From the NCBI RefSeq assembly GCF_031458235.1, contig NZ_JAVDYB010000001.1:3927001-3991000 (forward strand): a stretch of 64,000 nt of DNA, written 5' to 3'. The translations under genes and the position numbers were made by a program. Positions 17,902 to 26,608 of the stretch are shown here, one piece after another. This stretch comes from Catenuloplanes atrovinosus. Lineage in GTDB: Bacteria; Actinomycetota; Actinomycetes; Mycobacteriales; Micromonosporaceae. Position 1 is the first letter of the stretch; each line of letters opens with the position of its first letter. Under the pieces are notes generated by a model. That model ran no database searches. It had not been told where the DNA came from and saw nothing but the letters and a program-made list of their open reading frames with translations.

Positions 17902-17914
17902 TGACGTGGCGTCA
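17902..17914. promoter_or_regulatory. TGACG-TGG-CGTCA palindrome in divergent promoter
   Basis: A 13-bp palindrome (5-bp arms, 3-bp centre) lies between the ABC exporter and the two-component system. It is a plausible binding site for the response regulator encoded next door. GATACT at 17940-17945 is a good -10 hexamer for the kinase gene and would start a leaderless or nearly leaderless transcript at about 17951. Confidence 0.45.
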
Positions 17915-17950
17915 CTGCCGCCGGCGCGCGGGCGCGGCCGATACTGAGCG

Positions 17951-19093
17951 ATGACTCTGCCGCCGGATCCGGGGACGCCACCCATGGGCATCACGTTCGA
18001 CCGCAAGACCGCGACGCGGGGGCAGTTGCGCGTGCTCAACCTCGTCACCGGCCTGCCGCCGATCGTCGGCGCCGGGGCGCTGGTGATCGTGCTCGACGCC
18101 CGCACCTGGCTGGACGTGCTGGTCATGTGCACCGGCCTGGCCGCGGCCGTGATCACCTTCGAGCGGTGGGCCGCGCACGACCTGTTCCGGGTGGCGCTGC
18201 CGTGCCTGGCCGTCACCGTCGTCGTGTGGCCGGTCGGCGCGCTGTGGCTGCACCTGCCGAGCGCGTACTACGGGCTGTGCGTCGTGGGCGCGCACATCGT
18301 GCCCCGGGTCCCGCGGTACCGGCGGGCGGCCGCGGTCGCGCTGGTCGGCTACGTCGCGGCCGTGGGCGGGCTGCACCTGGCGCTGTTCGGCGGCGAGCTG
18401 CCGGGCGCGCTGGTCGACTACGTGATGCTGCCGACCGGCGTCACCGCCGTGGTGGCCGGGTTCATGTTCCCGAACAAGCGCTTCTACGACGTGGTGCAGG
18501 AGCTGGAGGAGTCGCGCGAGCGGGAGGCGGAACTGGCCGTGGCGCGCGAGCGGGTGCGCTTCGCCGGCGACCTGCACGACATCCAGGGGCACACGCTGCA
18601 CGTGGTGAAGTTGAAGACCGCGCTGGCGCAGCGGCTGGTCCGCACCGACCCGGCACGCGCGGAGGAGGAACTGCGCGAGATCCACGCGCTGGTCAGCGAC
18701 ACCATCACGCAGACCAAGGAGCTGGCGTACGCGCAGCGGCGGCTCAACCTCACGGCCGAGCTGGAGAACGCGAAGAACCTGTTCGAGGCGGCCGGCATCC
18801 GGGTCGAGGTGACCCGCGAGGGCGACGAGACCGGCGCGCGGGTGCTGCTCGGGCAGGTGCTGCGCGAGACCACGACGAACATCCTGCGCCACGCGCAGGC
18901 CACCGAGGTACGGATCACGCTCACCGGGTCCGGCATCACCATCGTCAACGACGGCGTGCGCGACGACGCGCCGCCGGAGCTGCGCGGGCTCTCCGCGCTG
19001 CGGCAGCGGGTGGTGGATGACGGCGGCGAGCTGACCGCGGAGCGGCGCGACGGCCGGTTCATCACGGCCGCCGGCTGGGAGGGGACGCGATGA
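17951..19093 (+). CDS. NarL/DesK-type sensor histidine kinase
   Basis: 380 residues. Five to six hydrophobic segments fill residues 25-170. A coiled linker (VQELEESREREAELAVARERVR) leads to a HisKA_3 dimerisation helix with GDLHDIQGH, phospho-acceptor His209. The ATPase domain is short, with the N-box LRETTTNILRHAQA and a degenerate G region (VNDGVRDDAPPELRGLSALRQR). The organisation is that of DesK-like membrane-stress kinases. It overlaps the response regulator gene by 4 bases (ATGA) and is divergent from an ABC-2 exporter it probably controls. Confidence 0.9.
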   Translation: MTLPPDPGTPPMGITFDRKTATRGQLRVLNLVTGLPPIVGAGALVIVLDARTWLDVLVMCTGLAAAVITFERWAAHDLFRVALPCLAVTVVVWPVGALWLHLPSAYYGLCVVGAHIVPRVPRYRRAAAVALVGYVAAVGGLHLALFGGELPGALVDYVMLPTGVTAVVAGFMFPNKRFYDVVQELEESREREAELAVARERVRFAGDLHDIQGHTLHVVKLKTALAQRLVRTDPARAEEELREIHALVSDTITQTKELAYAQRRLNLTAELENAKNLFEAAGIRVEVTREGDETGARVLLGQVLRETTTNILRHAQATEVRITLTGSGITIVNDGVRDDAPPELRGLSALRQRVVDDGGELTAERRDGRFITAAGWEGTR

Positions 19094-19692
19094 CGACCGT
19101 GGTGCTGGCCGACGACGAGGCGCTGCTGCGCAAGGCGATGGCCGCGCTGCTGCCGATGGAGGGCGACATCACCGTCCTGGCCGAGGCCGCGGACGGTGAC
19201 GAGGCGGTGCGCGAGACGCTGCGCCACCGGCCGGACGTGCTCGTCATCGACCTGGAGATGCCCGGCACCGACGGGCTCGGCGCGGTCGCGGAGATCCGCC
19301 GTGCCCGGCCCGGGCAGGTGATCCTGATGCTGACCCGGCACGCGCGCCCCGGCGTGCTGCGCAAGGCGCTGAAGCTGGGTGTGCAGGGGTTCGTCAGCAA
19401 GTCCGCCGAACCCGCGCACATCACCTCGGTGATCGCCACGCTGCACGCCGGCCGGCGCTGGATCGACCCGGACGTGTCCGCGCTCGCGGTGATCGACGAC
19501 TGCCCGCTGACGGACCGCGAGCTGGACGTGCTGCGGGTGACCGGCGAGGGCTACTCCGTGGCGGACATCGCGGCCCGGCTGCACCTCGCGCCCGGCACGG
19601 TCCGCAACTACCTCTCCAACGCCATGCAGAAGACCCAGACCCAGACCCGCCACGAGGCCGCCCGGTACGCGCGCGAGCACGACTGGCTCTGA
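19090..19692 (+). CDS. NarL/DesR-type response regulator
   Basis: 200 residues. The receiver domain has the acidic pair DDE near the start, the phospho-acceptor Asp54 in VIDLEMPGTDG, and the conserved Lys in FVSKSAEP. The C-terminal LuxR helix-turn-helix reads LTDRELDVLRVTGEGYSVADIA then LAPGTVRNYLSNAMQK. It works with the kinase to which it is translationally coupled. Likely targets are its own promoter and the divergent ABC-2 exporter. Confidence 0.92.
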   Translation: MTTVVLADDEALLRKAMAALLPMEGDITVLAEAADGDEAVRETLRHRPDVLVIDLEMPGTDGLGAVAEIRRARPGQVILMLTRHARPGVLRKALKLGVQGFVSKSAEPAHITSVIATLHAGRRWIDPDVSALAVIDDCPLTDRELDVLRVTGEGYSVADIAARLHLAPGTVRNYLSNAMQKTQTQTRHEAARYAREHDWL

Positions 19693-19749
19693 ACGGGGCG
19701 TGCGCGCCGCCGTTAACATCGGGGCATGCTGACGGCACGGAGAGCGAGC

Positions 19750-20184
19750 ATGTGGCGCGACAGGTACGAGATCGGCGCGGACGGCAGGGAGATCACCACC
19801 TGGAGCGGCTCGTTCTGGCGGCAGGGCGGCGACTTCGCACTGGACGGGCGGTCGTACCGGGTGCGCAGCTCCGTGATGGGGCGCTCGTACACGATGACCG
19901 ACGACGGCGGGCGCACCATCGCGTCGGCCAGCCGGGTCGGGCGGAAGCGGTGGACCGTCGAGGCGGACGGCCGGACGTACCACTTCCGCCGCGCCTCGTT
20001 CTGGAGCGGCGACCAGGAGCTGCACGACGACGTCGGCCACCGGGGCTCGATCCGGCGCACCGGCTTCTGGCGCACCGGCGTGGTCGCGGACCTGCCCGGC
20101 CTGCCGCCGCCGATCCAGGTGTTCGTGCTCGGCGTGGTCATCTCGATGTGGAACGCGGAGCAGGCTGCCGTGGCGGGCGCCTGA
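19750..20184 (+). CDS. Small beta-rich protein, tubby/LURP-like pattern
   Basis: 144 residues without signal peptide or membrane segment until a short hydrophobic C-terminal helix (IQVFVLGVVISMW). The body is a run of short strands with paired aromatic residues: MWRDRYEIGAD, YRVRSSVMGRSYTMTD, WTVEADGRTYHF. This resembles LURP-one/tubby-like single-domain barrels, but I am not sure of the family. The ATG at 19750 was preferred because GGAGAGCG precedes it; ATG 19726 would add eight residues. The 3' end overlaps the convergent acyltransferase remnant by 47 bp. Confidence 0.65.
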   Translation: MWRDRYEIGADGREITTWSGSFWRQGGDFALDGRSYRVRSSVMGRSYTMTDDGGRTIASASRVGRKRWTVEADGRTYHFRRASFWSGDQELHDDVGHRGSIRRTGFWRTGVVADLPGLPPPIQVFVLGVVISMWNAEQAAVAGA

Positions 20185-20728
20185 CCACGGCGTCCCGCGG
20201 CCCGGCCGCGATCAGGCGGCGCAGCGCGGGCGTCAGCGGGCGCTCCACCAGGCGGTGGACCAGCCAGGCCAGCGCCAGCAGCGCCGCGACGGCGGCCACC
20301 AGCAGCACGGGCGCGGGCAGGCCGACGCGCTCGTGCGCGTACCGCATCATGGTGAAGCCGACCCGCGGATGCAGCAGGTAGAACGGGTACGACACCGCAC
20401 CGGCGACGGCCAGCGGGCGCCAGTTCCACCGGTCGGTGGCGCCGAGCGCGACGGCCAGCAGCACGCCGTACGCCAGCGTGATGATCAAAAGTGCGGGCCG
20501 GACCGGCACCGGGAAGCCCGGGTTGGCGAACAGCACCCGCTCCCGCACCCGGAACAGGCTTACGAGCCAGGACCCGGCGAGCAGCGCCCAGAGCGGGACG
20601 CTCGGGCCGGAACGGCGGATCAGGTGGATCGTCATGCCGGCGACGAAGCACGGCGCGAACTGCGGCATCACCAGCTCGGCGAGCGGCACGCCCGGCGGCA
20701 CCAGGACCGAGGCGGTCAGCCAGACCAC
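20138..20728 (-). pseudogene. Acyltransferase 3 family fragment, N-terminal half missing
   Basis: The frame encodes about 196 residues that match only the second half of OafA-type membrane acyltransferases: five or so membrane helices and the hallmark VSYPFYLLHPRVGFTMMRYA. Complete members have 350-400 residues, ten or more helices and a catalytic His in the first half, which is absent here. The frame opens just after an in-frame stop near 20764, and the first possible start (GTG 20728) has no ribosome site. The giant surface-protein gene begins divergently at 20831, so the missing half may have been lost when that region was rearranged. Function as an acyltransferase is unlikely. Confidence 0.7.
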
Positions 20729-20830
20729 GCACGGCTTCTGAGGCGGCGCGGGCGCTTCTCCTCAGGTCGGGGCGGGCGTGACCGATCGGGGCGTCGACAG
20801 AGCCGTCGCCGTCTTCCGGGGTGGTCGCAC

Positions 20831-23800
20831 ATGCCGCGCAGCGCCGCGCGTCGTACCGTAGGTGTCCTGCCGGCCGTCGTGCTGGTGCTGCTGGCCGGGG
20901 TCGCGGTCGCGCCGCCACCGGCGGCGGCGGTCGTGCTGCCGCGCTGTGGGGACGGCGGGACGCCCGCGGTCGTCGCGCTGCACGATCCGCACTTCTACGT
21001 CGACTCCGCCGCCACCGCGATGCTGCTGTCCGGGTTCGCCGGCTACCGGGTGGAGGCCGGTGCGTCGGCCCGTGGGCGGCTGTGGCTGCAGGTGGGCGGG
21101 TTCACCGGCGGCGTGCTCGGCCTGGCGCCGGGACAGCCGGCGGCGGCCGCGCTCCCGGCCCTGTCCAGCGGCGGCAGCGCGGCCCGGTACCTGCTGCTGA
21201 CCGCGACCGGCACCACCACGATCCCGCAGTCGCACACCGTGACCCTGTTCGACGGCACGCCCGCGTCCGGGACCGCGCTGTGCACGCGGCCGTTCACCTA
21301 CACGGACGTGGTGGACACGATCAAGGCGCTGGCGAACAAGGTGCAGAGCGTCTCCGCGTCCGTGCCGTCGGGGTCGGCGAAGCTCGGCGACGTGGTCACC
21401 GTGACCGTGCAGGGCGACACCGGCACGCTGGGCGCCGGGCCGCCGAACGACCCCGGGGTGCTGTCCTACACGCCGAACGCGCTCGGCAACTTCCCGGCCG
21501 GGGCGTGGCGGCTGGAGCGCACCGAGCTGACGATCTCGCCGGACGGCACGGCGCCGCCGCTCACCTACACCGACCGGCTGTACCTGACCGGCGCCAGCGG
21601 GCCGGCCCGGCCGTACACGGCCCGCTACGTGTTCCGGGCGATCGGGCCGAGCGCCGTCGCCGCGCCGCTGAAGCCGATCCAGTACATCGCCAGCGGCACC
21701 CAGGTCAAACACACCGACATCGGGGGTACGGCGCTGGGCGCGCTCCCGCCGGTCGACGTGACCGCGCCGATCACCGTCGGCAAGGAGGCCGGCCCGGACC
21801 TGCTGCCGGCCGGCGGCGGGCTGGTCACGTACACGCTGACCCTGACCAACGCGGCGAGCACCGCCGGGCTCGTCGACTGGGTGTCCGACACGCTGCCGGA
21901 CGACTCGGCCTACCAGACCGGCACGATGCGGATCGGCGGCCGAACCGTCGCGGACCCGGCCGTCACCGGGCGCACCATGGTCGTGCAGGGGCCGATCGCG
22001 GTCCCGGCCGGGGGCAGCCTCCGGCTCTCCTACCAGGTGCGGCTCGGCGCGACCGCCGGCACCCGGACCAACGCGGCCGTGGCCCACTTCGGCGAGGTGG
22101 TCCTGGACCGCAGCGCCGACGTGACCGCCTCGGCACCGGCCACCGCCGCCGTCACCGTGGTCAGCGCCGCCGGCCTGAGCGTGCCGTCCGTGACCGTCTC
22201 CACCGCGGCCGGCAACCCGGTGACCGTGGACCCGGTGGCCGGGGTGACCGCGCCGTCCGGGCTGCCGCTGCGGATCACCGCGCTCGGCGCGCCGGGCGGC
22301 GGCGCGGCGGTGCTCGGTGCCGACGGCTCGGTCACCTACAACCCGGCCGCGGGCGCGTCCGGCACCGTGTCGTTCGGCTACACGGCCACCGACGGCTACA
22401 GCACCGGATCGGGCACCGTCACCGTGAACGTCACGCCGGTGGCCGCCGCCGACCTCTACAGCACCGGGCGGAGCACCACGCTGACCGCGTCCACCGGCGT
22501 GCTGGCCAACGACGCGTGCACCGGCTGCACGGTGAGCACGACGCCGGTCAGCGGGCCGGGCAGCGGCACGCTGACCATGTCCGGGAACGGCACGTTCAGC
22601 TACGTGCCGGCCGGCAGCACCAGCGGGACGGTCACGTTCACCTACCGGGCCACGGACGCGGCGGGGCGCACGGCGGACGGGCAGGTCACGATCAACGTGG
22701 CGGACCTCGCGCCGGACTTCGCCGCCACCGCGTACCAGACCGCGATCAACCCGCTGCCGCTCCAGGCCAACGATCCCGGGTGCGGCAACGCGTGCCGGCC
22801 CCAGGCGGGCACGGCGCCGGCGCTGGGCGCGGTCGTCTACCCGACCGGCGGCGGCAGCGTCGTCTCGTACACGCCGCACGCCGGCGTGTGGGGGCTGGAC
22901 GTGTTCGCCTACGGGGTCACCGGCAACAGCGGCGGCGTCACCACCCCGGTCACGATCCTGGTCGGGCCGCCGGCGGTGGCCCGGCAGACGGCCTACGGCA
23001 CCGCGGTCACCGGCGCGCTGCCCGCCGGCGGCTCGTGCGGGCGATGCGCCTACGCCCCCGGCACCGCGCCCGCGCACGGCACCGTCACGGTCGACGCGTC
23101 CACCGGGGCGTCGACCTACCGGCCCGCGTCCGGGTACGCGGGCACGGACTCCTACACCTACGAGGTGCGGGACCCGGTCAGCGGGCTGCGCACCACCGGG
23201 ACCGTGACCGTCACGGTCGGGCCGCGCGCCGAGGACGACACCGCCTCGGTGCTGCTCGGCGCCACCGTCACCGGCGACGCGTCGGCCAACGACGCCTGCC
23301 CGGCCACCTGCACCCGGCAGTTGCTGACCGGGCCGTCCTCGGGCGCGCTGACCTTCAATCCGGACGGCACCTACTCGTACACGCCGGGCGGCACCATCGG
23401 CGCGTTCACCGCCACCTACCGGGTCACCAGTTCCGTGTCCGGCGCGGTGGCCGCGGACGGCACCATCCGGCTGACCGTGGGCGGCGCGGCCGACGACACC
23501 GCCACCACCGCACCCGGCCAGGCGGTCACCGTCGACGTGCGCGCCAACGACCCCTGCGCCTGCGTGCTCACCGCGGTCGGGCAGCCGCCGTCGGGCACGG
23601 CGGCGATCAGCAACGGGGCGGTGGTCTACACCCCGGCCGCCGGGTTCACCGGGCGGGTCACGATCCCGTACACGGTCGGCCAGGGCGGGGTCACCACCGG
23701 CGCGACCCTGGTCGTGACCGTGACCCCGCAGGCCGTGGCCGACACCGTCACCACCGTCGCCGGCACGCCGATCGAGGTATTACCGCTGGTCAACGACGTG

Positions 23801-26608
23801 TGCGCGGGGTGCGCGCTGACCGGCACCGGGCAGCCCGGCAGCGGAACGGCGAGCGTGTCCGGCGGCGTCGTCACGTACACGCCGGCCGGGGCGGGAACGG
23901 TCACGTTCCCGTACGGCGTCACGGACGAGTCCGGATCGACGGCGGCCGGAACGATCACGGTCCGCGTCGTGGCGGCACCCGCGGTCGCGGACGACGCCGT
24001 GGCCACGGTCGCCGCGGCACCGGCCGTCGCGGACGTGCTCGGCAACGACGTGTGCGCCGGATGCGCGGTGACGATCACCGGCGATCCGCGCTCCGGGACG
24101 GCGACCGTGGACGTGCGCGGGCGCGCGGTCTACCTGGCGGCGCCCGGGTTCAGCGGGGTGGACACCTTCCGCTACACGGCGACCGATCCGGGCACCGGCG
24201 CGTACGCGACGGCGGTCGTCACCGTCACCGTGGCGCCGTCCGGCCGGGACGACGAGGCGTACACCCGGATCGGTGTGCCGGTCGACGTCCCGGTGCTGGA
24301 CAACGACGCGTGCACGTCCTGCACCGTGCAGGCGACCGTGACGGCCGGGCAGGTCAGCGCGTCGGTCGCCGGCGGGACGGTCACCGTCACGCCGAACCCG
24401 GGCTGGACCGGCACCGCGACCGTCGGCTACACCGCGACCGACCCGGTCACCGGCCTGACCGCCACCGCGACGGTCACCGTGGACGTCAACGACGCCCGGC
24501 CCGACTCCGCCACGGCCGCGGCCGGTGCCCCGGTCGCCGGCCTGGACGTGCTGGCCAACGACTACTGCCCCGGGTGCGCGGTCACCGCGGTCACGGCGGC
24601 GACCTTCGGCACCGCCTCCGTCCAGGGCGGCACGGTGAGCTGGCAGCCGCCGGCCGGCTTCGCCGGGGTGGCGTCGTTCGGCTACACCGCCGGGACCGGC
24701 GGGCACACCGTCACCAGCACGGTACGAATCCTCGTCGCACCCGCGGCCGTCCCCGTCGCCGTGCCCGCGGGCCAGGCCGGGACCGTCACGCCGGTGCCGT
24801 CCGGGAACTGCCCCGGATGCGCCCTGATCCCGCTCACCGGTCCGGAGCACGGCGACGTCGACGGGGGCGGTGCCGGGTTCACCTACACGCCGGTGCCCGG
24901 ATACCAGGGGCCGGACACGTTCGACTACCGCGTCACCGACCCGGTCTCGAAGCGCACCGTCACCGCCACCGCGCTGCTCACCGTGGGCGGGCAGGCGCCG
25001 CCGGCCAAGGTGACCGTCAGCGCGAGCCCGGTGACCGTGGCGGCCGAGCCGCGGGACGGGGACGCGGTGACCTGGCGGTGGACGGTGACCAACAGCGGCG
25101 GCCAGAGCCTGCGGGCGATCGGCGCGGTCGCCGCCGACGGCGGGTCGGTCGCCTGCCCGGGCGCCACGCTCGCGGTCGGCGCCGGCATGGAGTGCACGGC
25201 CGCCCGGACGCTCACCCAGAACCAGATCGACGCGGGCACGGCCACGGCCGGCCTGGCCGTGACCGCGACGCCGGACACCGGCGGCGACGTCACCGACGGT
25301 GCACCGGCGACGGTGACGCTGACGCACGCGGCGCGGCTCGGGGTGACGGCGGCCGCGGTCCCGCAACCGGGCGACCTGATCGGGATCACGTACACGGTGA
25401 CCAACACCGGCAACGTCACGCTGCGGCACCTCGGCGTCGTGCTGAGCCCGGGCGCGATCGCGCTGGCCTGCGCGGCGGTCACGCTGGCCCCGGGGGCGGG
25501 CACGGCGTGCACCGGTCAGCACGCGGTCACGCCGGCGGACCGGACCGCGGGGACGTGGAACGCGACCGGGACCGCGACGGCGGACCCGCCCGGGAGCGCA
25601 GCGGCGGTGACCGGGCAGCAGGCGGTGTCCGTGCAGCTCACCGTGGCGTCACCGGCGCCATCGGTCTCACCGTCGGCGCCGGTTTCGCCGTCGATCTCGC
25701 CGTCGCCGTCGATCGCGCCGTCGCCGTCGGTTTCGCCGTCGCCGTCGGTGACCCCGTCGGCATCGGCCACGCCTTCGGTGTCCGCCTCGCCGTCCGTGTC
25801 CCCCACCGCCTCGCCGACCGTGTCCCCCACCGCGTCGCCGACCGTGGCTCCCACCGCCGGCAGCGCGGTGCTCGGCGTGGTCTGGTTCGACCGGAACCAG
25901 GACGGCGACCGGGACCCCGGCGAGTGGCCGCTGCCCGGCGTCCAGGTGCGCATCAGCCGGGTCACCGGCGACGGCGCCGCCCTGGCCGCCGCCACCGCGG
26001 TCCCGTCCCGCACCGCCACCACCGCCGCCGACGGCGGTTATCGCTTCGCCGGCCTGCCGCCCGGCGATTACCGGGTGACCGCGGCCGTCAGCGCCGACGG
26101 CTTCTCCTACAGCTCCGACAGCGACGGCGACGACGACTGGTCCGTCACCGTGCGCACCGGCGACGCCGCCACCGCGACCGCCGAGTTCGCCGGCATCGGC
26201 CGCGGCGCGTTCGACGGTGTCATCTACGACAACGCGACCGGCGCCCCGATCGCCGGCGCGAACGTCACCTGCCGCTGGGCCGGCCTGGACGACGTCATGC
26301 GCACCGCCGACGACGTCCTGATGACCGTCGACGCGAGCCCGACCGGCGGCTTCACGCTGACCAGCCTTCCCTACGGCGCCTACGAGTGCGGCGGCCGGGA
26401 CCCGCGCACCGGCGCGGCGTCGGCCGTCGCCCAGGTCGCGGTGCTCAGCGCCGACCGGCAGCACGTACCGCTGCCGGTCGGCACCACGGACTCCGGGCCG
26501 GACCTGCCCACCACCGGCGACGGCGTGCTGCCGCTGGTCGGCACCGGCCTGCTCCTGCTCATCACCGGCGCCGTGGCCGCGTCCGCCGGCCGTCGCCGCC
26601 GGCTATAG
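20831..26608 (+). CDS. Giant LPXTG-anchored surface protein with Cys-pair Ig-like repeats
   Basis: 1925 residues. A signal peptide (MPRSAARRTVGV ... PPPAAA) is followed by an N-terminal globular region. A DUF11-like domain starts near VTAPITVGKEAG. About eleven cadherin/tandem-95-like Ig repeats fill roughly residues 440-1390; ten of them carry a cysteine pair in the loop after VLAND (NDACTGC, NDVCAGC, NDYCPGC and variants). Two DUF11-like domains come next, then a Ser/Pro/Thr-rich stalk (about 1607-1675, repeated PSPSV), an SdrD B-like domain (VVWFDRNQDGDRDPGEWPLPGV), and a carboxypeptidase-regulatory-like domain. A sorting signal LPTTG at Leu1892 with hydrophobic segment and RRRRL tail ends the protein. 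It is probably covalently attached to the wall by a sortase, and may be an adhesin or structural fibre. Confidence 0.9.
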   Translation: MPRSAARRTVGVLPAVVLVLLAGVAVAPPPAAAVVLPRCGDGGTPAVVALHDPHFYVDSAATAMLLSGFAGYRVEAGASARGRLWLQVGGFTGGVLGLAPGQPAAAALPALSSGGSAARYLLLTATGTTTIPQSHTVTLFDGTPASGTALCTRPFTYTDVVDTIKALANKVQSVSASVPSGSAKLGDVVTVTVQGDTGTLGAGPPNDPGVLSYTPNALGNFPAGAWRLERTELTISPDGTAPPLTYTDRLYLTGASGPARPYTARYVFRAIGPSAVAAPLKPIQYIASGTQVKHTDIGGTALGALPPVDVTAPITVGKEAGPDLLPAGGGLVTYTLTLTNAASTAGLVDWVSDTLPDDSAYQTGTMRIGGRTVADPAVTGRTMVVQGPIAVPAGGSLRLSYQVRLGATAGTRTNAAVAHFGEVVLDRSADVTASAPATAAVTVVSAAGLSVPSVTVSTAAGNPVTVDPVAGVTAPSGLPLRITALGAPGGGAAVLGADGSVTYNPAAGASGTVSFGYTATDGYSTGSGTVTVNVTPVAAADLYSTGRSTTLTASTGVLANDACTGCTVSTTPVSGPGSGTLTMSGNGTFSYVPAGSTSGTVTFTYRATDAAGRTADGQVTINVADLAPDFAATAYQTAINPLPLQANDPGCGNACRPQAGTAPALGAVVYPTGGGSVVSYTPHAGVWGLDVFAYGVTGNSGGVTTPVTILVGPPAVARQTAYGTAVTGALPAGGSCGRCAYAPGTAPAHGTVTVDASTGASTYRPASGYAGTDSYTYEVRDPVSGLRTTGTVTVTVGPRAEDDTASVLLGATVTGDASANDACPATCTRQLLTGPSSGALTFNPDGTYSYTPGGTIGAFTATYRVTSSVSGAVAADGTIRLTVGGAADDTATTAPGQAVTVDVRANDPCACVLTAVGQPPSGTAAISNGAVVYTPAAGFTGRVTIPYTVGQGGVTTGATLVVTVTPQAVADTVTTVAGTPIEVLPLVNDVCAGCALTGTGQPGSGTASVSGGVVTYTPAGAGTVTFPYGVTDESGSTAAGTITVRVVAAPAVADDAVATVAAAPAVADVLGNDVCAGCAVTITGDPRSGTATVDVRGRAVYLAAPGFSGVDTFRYTATDPGTGAYATAVVTVTVAPSGRDDEAYTRIGVPVDVPVLDNDACTSCTVQATVTAGQVSASVAGGTVTVTPNPGWTGTATVGYTATDPVTGLTATATVTVDVNDARPDSATAAAGAPVAGLDVLANDYCPGCAVTAVTAATFGTASVQGGTVSWQPPAGFAGVASFGYTAGTGGHTVTSTVRILVAPAAVPVAVPAGQAGTVTPVPSGNCPGCALIPLTGPEHGDVDGGGAGFTYTPVPGYQGPDTFDYRVTDPVSKRTVTATALLTVGGQAPPAKVTVSASPVTVAAEPRDGDAVTWRWTVTNSGGQSLRAIGAVAADGGSVACPGATLAVGAGMECTAARTLTQNQIDAGTATAGLAVTATPDTGGDVTDGAPATVTLTHAARLGVTAAAVPQPGDLIGITYTVTNTGNVTLRHLGVVLSPGAIALACAAVTLAPGAGTACTGQHAVTPADRTAGTWNATGTATADPPGSAAAVTGQQAVSVQLTVASPAPSVSPSAPVSPSISPSPSIAPSPSVSPSPSVTPSASATPSVSASPSVSPTASPTVSPTASPTVAPTAGSAVLGVVWFDRNQDGDRDPGEWPLPGVQVRISRVTGDGAALAAATAVPSRTATTAADGGYRFAGLPPGDYRVTAAVSADGFSYSSDSDGDDDWSVTVRTGDAATATAEFAGIGRGAFDGVIYDNATGAPIAGANVTCRWAGLDDVMRTADDVLMTVDASPTGGFTLTSLPYGAYECGGRDPRTGAASAVAQVAVLSADRQHVPLPVGTTDSGPDLPTTGDGVLPLVGTGLLLLITGAVAASAGRRRRL

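Noticed and set aside
25650-25855. Ser/Pro-rich low-complexity stretch as a gene boundary or assembly error
   Set aside because: The frame is continuous and a Ser/Pro stalk before C-terminal anchor domains is normal in LPXTG proteins.
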